From positions 1-17,465 of the forward strand of contig JABVXV010000658.1 in assembly GCA_013365325.1 (NCBI GenBank): DNA of 17,465 nt. The letters run 5' to 3'. Position 1 is the first letter of the stretch. The number at the start of each line of letters is the position of its first letter. The DNA is from Dipetalonema caudispina. Its lineage: Eukaryota; Nematoda; Chromadorea; Rhabditida; Onchocercidae. Under the pieces are notes generated by a model. It was not told the origin of the DNA and ran no database searches. It saw nothing but the letters and a program-made list of their open reading frames with translations. Made by a program: the position numbers and the translations under genes. This document shows positions 1 to 9,308 of the stretch, one piece after another.

Positions 1-119
<119 letters not shown>

Positions 120-211
120 GTTAATAACAATAATTAACAATAATAGTAATAAGAGTAATATTAATAATAATAATAGCAACGATAATAATAACAAATGGCT
201 TATGTCATATA

Positions 212-217
212 TTTATT
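212..217 (-). terminator. poly(A) signal AATAAA of the left-edge minus-strand gene
   Basis: The minus strand reads AATAAA here, 45 nt beyond the proposed stop codon at 264-262. The spacing suits a nematode 3' end and supports the gene model, although the hexamer is common in AT-rich DNA. Confidence 0.4.
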
Positions 218-261
218 GAAAAACTAGACAAATTAATTTAATGAAAACAAATAGAATTAAT

Positions 262-1408
262 TTAAATGCTTGTTATGTTCTGTTTTTCAATGTATTTGAT
301 GTTACGAATGACACCTTTTATTACGATGTCATCATTAGCAACTGAAACAGTCATGGCAAAAAAAAGGTGTAGCGTTGTGACGATAATATAAAACTTGTTT
401 GAAATCAGCCATTCTTTCTTCATTTGCAAGCAAAACTAATAAGGCTTGCATTATTTTACAACGATGGTTGTCGTCATCATTAAATTTTACTTTCACTGTT
501 TCAAACTTTTCAACTAATAGTTTTACTTTCATTATTGTCATCCGAATTATGGAACTGACGAATTTTTTCTTTTTGTTTACACCAATAGTTTTTATAGGAT
601 TAATAAAGGGATCCAAAAAAAAGACAAGTTATTCAAATATTTCGTTAAATAGTGTTACTGTAGCGCAGCAAATTTACTCTTTATTTTAATGAATTAAGAT
701 TGAAAAGGTTGAAGTCAGGTGTAAAAGAACAACTGACACTTCCAATCATTTCATGAAATTCTACTGAAATGTCGTGAATTTCTCGAAGAGTAGAATAAAT
801 TGCAATGTCTGATTTGAACCACTGGTAATGTTATGTGTACTCCATCCTTGCGTCATTTTAATTTTATTTTTTTCAATCTTATTTGCTGTTTTATTTTCAT
901 TCCTTTTGTATGTTATTTCTTGTATTTGTAGTTAATGATAAAAATGGTATGGTTTTGAGAAGTTTGTCTGGAACTGATAGTTAGTAAATACGGAAGGTAG
1001 AACAAAAGCATGATATTGAACGGAAACAAAACAGGTCTTTTAAAACAAAATTAAATTTAAGAAAGACGGCATGCTTTCTATTTGCACATTTGTCTGTTGA
1101 AATTAATATAGCAATTTTAGTATGCTTTAAATTTCGAAAAAATTCCTACTGTTTGCTGAAATTCATTAAAATTTATTGCTAAAAATATAGTCTGAGTGAT
1201 GTATGATATTAATAGTTGAAATAATACCGGTATATGACTGTGCAAGTTATACACCTGCATTATACGTCATTTTTTTCATGCATTATTCAAGCAAACATTC
1301 ATTGCCTACAATATTATTTTGCATGAATGATGCATAAGTAACTAAATCCGGATGACAATCTTGAAATAACTTAAATCCGTTTTTTGATATAACAATTTTG
1401 TCACATTG
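262..1408 (-). CDS. unrecognised small protein, 3' part of a split gene (start not found)
   Basis: Exons inferred on the minus strand: about 1408-1310 (open frame ending ...ASFMQNNI before GTAGGC), 821-740 (after ttaccag; WFKSDIAIYSTLREIHDI..., end could also be 734), 513-382 (after ctattag; EKFETVKVKFNDDD then ALLVLLANEERMADFKQ) and 341-262 (after actgtttcag; ANDDIVIKGVIRNIKYIEKQ, stop TAA). Phases agree across the joins and give about 130 residues. The last intron would be only 40 nt (341-382) with a weak GTCACA donor, an uncertain point. In these frames G is strongly enriched at codon position 1 and poor at 2 and 3, as in real coding DNA. The product looks helical, polar and rich in Glu/Asp/Lys, with no signal peptide or membrane segment seen. 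I do not recognise the family. An initiator exon upstream (1410-2200) was not identified, so the N-terminus is missing or the model is partly wrong. Confidence 0.45.
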
Positions 1409-2204
1409 ACAGTTTCGATGACAAGAATGTCAGAATGATATTAAATCGTTACAGTGTGTAAAAGAAATATCCGCATATGATTTTATCACTTATCGGATTA
1501 TTTTTTCACAAGGAAAGGACGTGAATGTATGATTATGAATACGTAATACGTAGAAATAGTTACGTAAACTAGAGTAACTTTATTGAAACGACGTATGTTT
1601 AAATATCTTCGAATTGTTTCTTCCGTTTGAAAATATACGAATTATGTTATACATCTAATTATTATACGATGGTTTCATTTTATATTTTATACTGATGATT
1701 TAAATTTTTTTTTTTTGGAATAAAATGAAGGAAATTTTGTCTCTTTAACTTTCTAAAAAGGACTCGTTTTTTTTTTTTTTTTTTTTTTTTTTTTTCTCCT
1801 TTCTTCATCTTTTCAAACAGGTATTTTTGTTTCTCCTATGTGTGGTGTCATAACGAAATGCCACTTTCCTTAAGTAATAGATTAATCAATATCATCTGGC
1901 AATACCAATGAAAATCATCTATCGATCTTACTGCGCTCTTTCGAATGATTTCTTAATTCGATTAATATTGGAATGCAAAGAAAAAAAAAAAGAAGAAAGG
2001 AGAAAAAAAAAAAAAAAAAAGAAATCCTTTTCTAATCATTTTTGCAGTGCGAAAAATATGTGCTCATCTAGCCATTTGCCACAACTCTTTCATTATTAAT
2101 GCAATTCAATTTCATCAATTTTGAAAAAAACTGTCAGATTTAAATTTCGTTCTTCTACAACTTTTTTTTTGTTTTGTTGGAAATCGTCTGTATTTATGCA
2201 CACA
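1409..2204. other. intergenic stretch between divergent genes
   Basis: No convincing exon seen. It holds a 29-base T run (1767-1795), two A runs (about 1979-1991 and 2003-2020), and a cluster of TACGTA hexamers near 1540-1567. It should contain the promoter of the 2213 plus-strand gene and perhaps the unseen first exon or promoter of the minus-strand gene. Short open frames here are low-complexity A/T-driven sequence. Confidence 0.6.
1767..1795. repeat. poly(T) run of 29
   Basis: An uninterrupted homopolymer, the longest in the window. Runs of 9 to 18 A or T recur throughout and are typical of this genome's non-coding DNA. Confidence 0.97.
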
Positions 2205-2205
2205 G
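2196..2205 (+). promoter_or_regulatory. possible trans-splice (spliced leader) acceptor of the ShKT-nitrobindin gene
   Basis: A 3' splice-site-like ...tgcacacag ends 7 nt before the ATG at 2213, with a long T-rich tract just upstream. A spliced leader so close to the start would be ordinary for nematodes. The acceptor is only moderately pyrimidine-rich. Confidence 0.3.
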
Positions 2206-2212
2206 AAACACG

Positions 2213-4861
2213 ATGCTATTTTACAACTGCTTATTTTCACTTGGTACATTTATACTGATCGTCGGTGCTAAAACAAAGAATTCAGGTTAGTTTAATAATT
2301 CATAATGTTGTTGAAAAATTGGAAAAGTTATGTATTTCATTGATTTGTTCATCTTATAAATGAGTTTTTTTTTTTTGGTTTTATAAATTTTTAAACACTT
2401 TTAGTTTTAATACTTTTATCATATAACAAAATTATGCTTTAGACGTTCATTTCGAGTACTTTTCTAATTTCCTTATGCTACACAAAGATATTTTTTCTTT
2501 TTTTCTCCTCACATCATTTAAAAAATTCATAAGATATCACATTAGGATGATGAAAAGTTACTTTAGCGTAAGACAGATTGTATCATATTTCAATATTCGA
2601 TTTTATTGATAAACTTCTAACAGTCCTATACCATTCCTTTTGATATCTGTAGATGGTTTAAAATTTTTGAGGTAAAACAAATGAATCGCTGACAAATGTT
2701 TTTTGAATAAAATTAAGTCATTTGAATAAGAACTTGATTAATTCAAAATGGAACGTAATTAATTAATTTAATTTATGATTTCTTGCAAAATTTTTAATAC
2801 TATATATAATAATGAAAAAATGGTAGCATGAATAGGTAAATGTATAGTAAATATTCAATTTTTCAAATACATTTCATTATTTTCACAGCCTGCTATTCAC
2901 GCTGACTTTACTAATTGTCCGTATTCTTTCTACAAAATTTTAGGCGGTTATGCGTGATCTATTAATATTACTGTAATAAATGTTTTTTCGTCGTACAAGT
3001 AAAAAAAGGAAATATTATAATTCATCATGCTGTAAAAGTTCGGAGGTGGTATTTTCTTATCTAAATTGTTACTAACAGCAATGATTCTCATTTTTGTTTT
3101 ATAATAAATTTTTGGAAAAAATTTAGTTGAATACTTTTTAATACAACACTTCTCGAGAGATTTTTCCATTCTTTTCGCTTCATTTATTTGCAATTCTTTC
3201 ATTTTCTTTTACTTTAACGTTGCAAAATTTCGATTGCAGTAAAATTACATGAATAACTCCTAATTTTAAATTTGAAAAATTATTTAAAAATATTTAGAAT
3301 TATTTTATTGAACTTTTTTTTCAGCATAAAATTACAAAGCATGCATAAAATTGTATCTATTTGCAGTGGATAAATGCAGGGATTTGGATCGACATTGTTT
3401 TGATCTAATTGCACAGGATGGAAGCCAATGCTTGAAATCAACATTTGCCAAGAAAAATTGTTTAATGACATGTATGGTATGTGGTGAAATCGAAAAAAGT
3501 TAGCATTTGCTTGAAGTTAATCTTTTTAAATTAATTTTTTGTTTCATTCAAACTTATATTTGCATATTATAATGACAGTTCTCGTTTATATGTAAAACAT
3601 ATGTTTACTTTTATCAGTTCCATAAGTTTTTGGTGCAAATTGGATAATTCATTCTGTATAATTTCCATTTCAGATTTTGTTGAGCATGAAGTATGTATAC
3701 ATATTTAAGTATAGAATGATATATTAATACGTTATGAAATTTTAGGAAAGTTTAACTTATCCAACTTTTTGAGTAATTTAATAAGTTTAAATATTTTAGA
3801 ATATGATGTACGCTATGTGCCAGAATTACTGAAGCCATTAGCGTGGTTAATTGGAATTTGGCGTGCTGAATCTGGTGGCAAAGCAATCTTTCCAACAATA
3901 CCTGTATTCACATATGGGGAACAAATTGAATTTTCGCTTCCAACTTCCAGCTTAAAAGCTCTTAAAGCACTCAACTATACGTAAACTTTCTCAATTAACC
4001 AACAAATATCATCAGCTTATCAAATTTATTATAAGCTCATCAAGTCAACTTATCGATATCAAATACTTTCAACGATGAATTTAATTTCAGAGCTTTTGCA
4101 TGGGATATGAATAATCGTGAGGAATTGCACAGTGAATATGGTTTCATAACTATGAAACCAAATACGAAAGAAGTTGCCCTGTCAACTGTTATGAACAATG
4201 GTATGTAAACAAGTATTGTTGGCAAATCCGGTCTTAAGTTATATTCCAGAAAAAGTAGCAAAAATTAACTCATATATCATATATCAAATATTTTTATATA
4301 TTGCGTAGAAAACAAAGATATTGAACTTCATTTTGTTAAATTTTACTAATTAATTTTAGGTTTTGTAATGATCGAGCAAGGTCCATTACTTGGCAAATCA
4401 GTCAAACTCGTTTTACAAGATATTGGTCGAATAAGTTTTAGCCGGGATCTGCCAGTACATGGGGTTTGAATTTATTCACATTATTTGCATTTTAGTTTTC
4501 ATCCAATTACTAGAAAACTTAACCTAATTGTGGTATAATTAAAATCTGGTGGAATTGACAGCCTCATTCAATGAGGAGTTTTAAATGTATTGCCATCCAA
4601 CATCTTATTGGATTGATAACAGGAAACGACATTACATAAGGCTAATATGATTGCTTTCCAATGACATTCGAAATAAAAAATGACATCAAATTATATCATT
4701 ATGACTAAAAAAAAAAAAAAAAGTAAGTAATTTTACAGACAATTCGGGAATTTCGATTGTTGGATAGCGAAACACTTGAACAACGATTTATGATGGAAAC
4801 GTTAACACATCGAATGCAAATGCATACTTCCATTCGATATAAAAAAATTTACCCGAAATAA
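2213..4861 (+). CDS. secreted ShKT domain + nitrobindin (THAP4-type heme-binding beta-barrel) protein
   Basis: Six exons: 2213-2285, 3367-3483, 3800-3980, 4091-4200, 4360-4463, 4739-4861; all phases agree and give 235 residues. Residues 1-19 form a hydrophobic signal peptide (MLFYNCLFSLGTFILIVGA), predicting secretion. Residues 28-63 are a complete ShKT domain: six cysteines at 28, 35, 46, 56, 60, 63, ending in the family's CxxTCxxC. Residues about 70-235 are a nitrobindin-like barrel: PLAWLIGIWR near the start (the GxW element, with the following glycines altered), then FPTIPVFTYGEQIEF, LHSEYGFITMKP, and a C-terminal MHTSIRYKKIYP. By family comparison His224 is the likely proximal heme ligand. 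Nitrobindins bind ferric heme and react with NO or peroxynitrite; ShKT domains bind ion channels or act as adhesive modules, so an extracellular heme/NO-related role is inference. The exon 2 donor G|GTGAAA was chosen because it keeps the sixth cysteine and the phase; the earlier GTATGT at 3477 would remove it. Start chosen for the signal peptide. Confidence 0.88.
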
Positions 4862-4884
4862 ATTAAGAAAATCTCATTTAAAAA

Positions 4885-4890
4885 AATAAA
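4885..4890 (+). terminator. poly(A) signal of the ShKT-nitrobindin gene
   Basis: AATAAA lies 24 nt after the stop codon at 4859-4861, inside an A-rich tract. Position and hexamer fit a short nematode 3'UTR. Confidence 0.5.
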
Positions 4891-5811
4891 AAAAAAAAGA
4901 AAAAAAAAAAGAGAAAAACGAAAAGAAAAACGTTGTTTACATTAAACCAAAGGATAACGTCATAGCTGAATAAGAAGCAATTTGACAAATGAATGGTACC
5001 TCTGAATTCTATGTATACATTTTGTTAAAAAGTTTACATGATCATTTGTAATCAATCACATGTTATCATCATGAAATAGGCTATATTGAATAGCTGAAGA
5101 TAAACGACAAAGTTCCATGGAACATTATTCATTGAGAAATCAGGAATTTTCCGAATACTACCAGTGATATGTATCTCCGAATAGGATGAAAGAAAAAAAA
5201 AAAAATCAACAAGTTCAAATACCATTTTTTTTTTTCCTACTAATCACATTTATTTTTCTGAAATTCTTTATAAAATACGGGAAAAGTTGAAAAAATTCAT
5301 CTAACTAATTAATATTTTAAATTATTTAAATTATTTCAAAGTTTTTGACCATCAAAATTTGTGATACGGAACAAAAGAAGGAAAAAAGAAAATAAAAAAA
5401 TCATTTTTTTTTTTTTTTCGAATGCTATTTTTTTTCACTCTCAATCTCTGCTACAATGTAAGAGTATAACTATCTTCGATCTTTCATAAACACTACCAAC
5501 ATAACATATACTGTATCATCAATTCTAGCAATCTCTGCTATCACTCTATTTCCTACACTCTCTTCCATTCCTTTCTCAAGTAATATTCATTCGATTCATG
5601 CCAATCTTTAAACTTCCTTCTCATCCCTTTTCCTTTCTCTTCCATTATCCTTTTCTTCTTGTCTCTCCCAGTGAGACTAATGTCTGTAATTCCCGATATT
5701 TCCCGGTTGTTGAAATAATATTCTGTTCAGGATTTGATGGGTTCGACTTTCTTTTTTTTTTGCTTTCTGGCTTTTAGCCGTTAAATTCTGCCAATCCAAA
5801 GTTTTTTCCAG
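4891..5811. other. intergenic region with a pyrimidine-rich block
   Basis: No exon supported. The first half is A/T-rich with A and T runs. From about 5430 to 5680 the plus strand becomes markedly C/T-rich and G-poor, a strand asymmetry immediately upstream of REXO4 that may be promoter sequence. The distance from the upstream stop (about 1 kb to the REXO4 ATG) argues against an operon. Confidence 0.6.
5800..5811 (+). promoter_or_regulatory. possible trans-splice acceptor of REXO4
   Basis: gttttttccag ends at 5811, a good nematode 3' splice site 64 nt upstream of the ATG at 5876 with no obvious donor before it in the same transcript. It could receive a spliced leader. A second candidate, caaacacag, lies closer to the ATG. 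Confidence 0.35.
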
Positions 5812-5875
5812 AAATATACGAATATAAATTTTCGGAAATTTTAAACAAACACAGTTTTCTCGTCCGTTATACCTG

Positions 5876-7958
5876 ATGATGACAACATTGTCCGGAAACT
5901 GGAAACAACTGCGAGAGGTGATTTTTGGATAAAATTTTTTGGTTTTAAAATTTGCTATCTAGTTTCGGATTCTGGAATTTCCTTTCGTGGCCAAACGTGA
6001 AGATGGTAAGCCTTGAAAGATAGGTTGCCTAGCTATACCTGTATCTTACTTACTCAGACTCTTCCTGGGTTGTTTAACTTCATGTTGCTTAATTGTATGA
6101 CATTTCCGAGCCCTTATAACTTACTTTTTCATGGCCATTTACAGGAGTTGAATCAGGAAAAGGGAAAATCTGTAGATAAAGCTAATGGTAAGCCGTGTAA
6201 TAGAAGCTTTATTTGTAAGCGTAACAAAATGTCTCGATTAGCTAGGAAAAAAACGAAGCGACAAGGATTTAACAGGGAAAGAGAAGGCGTCGGTTTGGAC
6301 AATTCATCTTTTGTTACAGAGAATCAACAAGAGTAAGTGATTTATATGTTTTGATGCTTTTTTAATGCATAACTTTTAAATTGTATATGAATTTGATTAC
6401 TGGATGTTTGTTTGTCCTTTTTCTGCTTATTTTGTAAGCAAAATATATGAAATAGGTTGGGTAAATTGGTCGCAATTTCTAGCAGTAACTATTTCCCTGC
6501 TTTTTAAGGCTGACAAATATGATAATTTGATTGTTTGAATGGATTCTAAAGTCATCCTAATAGTGACTGTTTACTAAACAAATTAGTAAATACGTGTTTG
6601 AACTTATAGTTAAAGAGGAATTTGAATGATTGCTGCAACTGGTTTATGGCTAAATTTTTGGAAGTGATAATTATGATGACTTTTCAAAAATGATCTGTTC
6701 TTCTTTACCTTTTTTTTTTGCAGAGAGTGCGAGTTAACGAATGTACTTGGAATAGACTGTGAATATGTTGGTGTTGGCATGGATGGCAGCGATAATATGC
6801 TTGCAAGGGTTTCAATCGTAAATATGGAAGGGCGATGTATCTACGATAAGTATGTGAAACCAAGAGAAAATATAACGGATTATCGTACAGCAGTGAGCGG
6901 CATTCGGCCCATTAATTTGATAAATGGTAAGTTATTTGACAATCATAGTACTGTATCTAACAAGATTATTGAGAATTTCATTGTAGTTCTCGCGGTCTTG
7001 TTGAAGCGATACGAACAACCTTATACAATCAAGCTATTCGTCATTCTGTTTCGTTTAATCCCTCGATTATTTATATAAAAGAAGAACTTCCCGTTTGTAG
7101 AATCTTTTTTTAGGAAAAGAAAAATAGCGAAGAGTGGTGAGAGAGAGGAGAAAGAGTGTTCAGTTTAACTGCTGCATTATTTCATTGCACCTGCTATGTT
7201 GTATATTAAAATTTGTTGTAGGAGAACCATTCCAGAAAGTTCAATCAGAAGTGCATAAATTGCTCAGCGGTCGAACTGTCGTTGGGCATTCCCTTAAGAA
7301 TGATTTCAAAGTAAGTTTACAACATGGCAGTTTAATATGATTTTTTACTGAAGTGACAGATGAAACAGGTAAAATGCATTGTTGGCTATCATCGTATATA
7401 TGCTAAGTATCGATCAGTTTAATTTGCTGAAAGACATTAGACTTACCAACAGTTTTCCATTTGTCATTTTTAGGTATTGAGTCTTTCTCATACGCGTAAG
7501 ATGACACGAGATACCGCCACGTATTTGCCGTTTCGTAAAATTTTGAATGTTTCACGAACTCCATCATTGAAATTACTGGCAAAACAGCTACTGGGTATTG
7601 ATATTCAGAACGGGGAGCATGATTCGGTTAGTATCTTTCTACTGTTCCAAAAATTATAAACACTTGTTGAATAAACTTTTGAGTAACCTCGTAGAGAAAA
7701 AATATTTTTGAAAATTTCTTGATAGGATGAACGACAGAGTTTCGAGCAATAAAGTTAGCCTAGTTCTCTCCATGAATGGTATGAACAGATGGTTATTATG
7801 CAAATGTTGATGTGCCGCGAAAGATATTAAAAGTCTGAATTATTAAAAGCTTCGAATTCTGTTAGTTTCAGATTACTGATGCACGGGTTGCAATGCGTTT
7901 GTACGTTTTGAATCGAAAACAGTGGGAAAGTCACATCCGAAAGTTTCGTAGCCGATGA
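5876..7958 (+). CDS. REXO4: REXO4/Rex4-type DEDDh 3'-5' RNA exonuclease
   Basis: Six exons: 5876-5917, 6145-6332, 6724-6926, 7222-7310, 7474-7626, 7872-7958; phases agree, 253 residues. Rex4 proteins are nuclear/nucleolar exonucleases linked to pre-rRNA processing (ITS1 in yeast). The 14-residue first exon, [14 protein letters not shown], carries the short N-terminal (S/G)NW element also found at the start of yeast and human Rex4, which is why this start was preferred to the ATG at 6003. Residues 39-53 ([15 protein letters not shown]) are a basic, nuclear-localisation-like segment. The exonuclease domain runs from about 84 to 245: Exo I D88/E90 in [25 protein letters not shown] and [11 protein letters not shown] typical of Rex4, Exo II D172 in [13 protein letters not shown]187 in TRDTATY, and Exo III H223/D228 in [17 protein letters not shown]. 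All catalytic residues are present. Oddity: Exo I reads DCEYVG where the family usually has DCEMVG. It converges with CNBP downstream. Confidence 0.95.
6570..6590. repeat. short inverted repeat in REXO4 intron 2
   Basis: TTTACTAA and TTAGTAAA form a perfect 8-bp stem with the 5-nt loop ACAAA. It lies inside the 6333-6723 intron. Such A/T-rich inverted repeats are frequent by chance here, so no function is claimed. Confidence 0.6.
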
Positions 7959-8016
7959 TAATTTCGTGATTTGTTATTTGTCATTCCCCAAAATTTTCTC
8001 GCCGCTTGGCAAAAGG

Positions 8017-8022
8017 AATAAA
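8017..8022 (+). terminator. poly(A) signal of REXO4
   Basis: AATAAA sits 58 nt after the REXO4 stop codon (7956-7958), the first such hexamer downstream, at a usual distance for a nematode 3' end. Confidence 0.55.
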
Positions 8023-8337
8023 AACAATTCTTCCAACTGCAACCTCACAACTCGCCATCCTACCATACTACAAACGACTATTCCCTCGCCCAACTCGCTT
8101 TCTGTCATTGTTTTCTGTATTATACTCCCCTCTCCGACTAACATTTCATCCACATCTGTATTACCCAGCTAAATACTTGACGCGAGGTGACCTACATTTC
8201 CGTCGAATATATTTTGTGATGTTTTCATATTCAAGATTTCATATCCGCTACATCCTGTTTACGTCGAACTTTGCGTCCCATCACAAAAACTTATTTCGTA
8301 GAATTGTTACACCATAATTTTAGTAAGCAACACACCC
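8023..8337. other. intergenic region between convergent REXO4 and CNBP
   Basis: About 300 bp between the proposed 3' ends of the two convergent genes. The plus strand is C/T-rich from about 8030 to 8170 and has few stop codons in two frames, so it shows open frames of about 70 to 100 codons. I see no family motif, start context or poly(A) support for them and treat them as composition-driven. Confidence 0.5.
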
Positions 8338-8343
8338 TTTATT
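8338..8343 (-). terminator. candidate poly(A) signal of CNBP
   Basis: The minus strand reads AATAAA here, about 970 nt beyond the CNBP stop codon. It is the first exact AATAAA I find on that strand, which would imply a long 3'UTR. A nearer variant signal could be used instead. Confidence 0.35.
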
Positions 8344-9238
8344 ACTTCCAATACGAGATACACAGTGCAAACAGGAGCCTAACTGCAAGAAAATAGAAAC
8401 AGAAAACACTGTTATACACAATTGAATACCAAAAGTTCTTTTGAGGCAATTCATTTGGAACAATAACATGAAAGAAAGATTTTTAAAAAAAAAATAACCG
8501 AAATGGAAGAGATTCTTTACTAAAAATATATACCACCGTTATATAAATTAGCCGGAGATACCATGGATACAAAACAACGAAAAACTCAAACCAGATAAAC
8601 TCTTAAACACAATGCTTAAAAGAAATGTACTTTCACCGCCAGTTACACAGAAAAAGATCACCTAATTGAAATTTAGCAAAAAGAAAAAAGAAAAAAAAAA
8701 GAAAACACAGTTCGTAACACCGAGATAGCGAGCATTGAATGACTTTTACAGAGATTTTGATAGCGTTAAAGATCGTTTCTCTTTCATAAATATTTGAAGG
8801 CGTAAAGATTATCCTTTCCTTCACTTTTTTCCTTTGCTTGCAAAAAAAAAAAGCTTAATGTGTAGGTGCATGTGTGTGTAAATGTGAATGGATGTAAGAC
8901 AAGGGAGGGAATCCTTTAGAAAATAAATTTTTGTCCAAAAAAATAACAAATGAGGAGGATGAAGCGCCAATCTATCGATGATCATGTTACTAACGAATAG
9001 CTGGAAGAAAAGGAACCTGCGCTCAAAATTTGAAGTTTCCATTGAAAGAAAAGATTTCCGAAATGTTACATGGGACTTCATAAAAAAAGGGAAGAGGAAA
9101 CCTGTAACTGAAACAAGAAGCACACAACAAATCGTTCAAGAAAAACAAAAAACAAAAAAAAAGTGCAACAAAGCAGCGCCAGAATACACTGCCATAAATC
9201 TGACATATATTAAAAAACCTCCTTTAAAATAAAAATAA

Positions 9239-9257
9239 CCCCCCTACCCCCCTCCCC
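9239..9257 (-). promoter_or_regulatory. G-run cluster in the CNBP 3'UTR (possible G-quadruplex)
   Basis: The plus strand has runs of C6, C6 and C4 separated by TA and T. In the CNBP transcript this reads GGGGAGGGGGGTAGGGGGG, starting 51 nt after the stop codon. Three long G runs can form a two-tetrad or intermolecular quadruplex; a classical three-tetrad intramolecular fold would need a fourth run. CNBP proteins bind G-rich RNA, so a regulatory role is possible but inferred. Confidence 0.5.
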
Positions 9258-9308
9258 TTGATCAAAAAATAGTATGGCGTCGCCTCTATCTCTCTCTGAA
9301 TGCGTTTC

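Noticed and set aside
335..689. Plus-strand open frame of about 96 codons
   Set aside because: It is antisense to the minus-strand exons, rich in Phe/Ser/Ile from T-rich sequence, and lacks first-position G bias; the minus strand shows the coding pattern.
3674..3690. A 17-nt splice-flanked segment in intron 2 of the ShKT-nitrobindin gene
   Set aside because: Inclusion would break the phase into exon 3, whereas skipping it gives a perfect join at the sixth ShKT cysteine.
3769..3799. Upstream extension of the nitrobindin exon reading from an ATT/TTG-type start
   Set aside because: It has no ATG and lies before the splice acceptor atattttag; phase and domain layout support starting the exon at 3800.
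5728..5740. GGGTTCGACTT resembling a tRNA T-loop
   Set aside because: No complementary T-stem, anticodon arm or acceptor stem around it.
6003..6005. ATG followed at once by GTAAGC, as an alternative REXO4 start exon
   Set aside because: It would supply only Met and lacks a supporting upstream element; the 5876 exon encodes the conserved NW motif in the right phase.
8006..8317. Plus-strand frame of about 100 codons after REXO4
   Set aside because: Composition-driven in a C/T-rich convergent intergenic region; no motif, no splice or poly(A) support, overlapping open frames.
8978..9232. Lys-rich plus-strand frame of 84 codons
   Set aside because: It is the A-rich antisense of the CNBP 3'UTR, with low-complexity K/T content and no recognisable domain.
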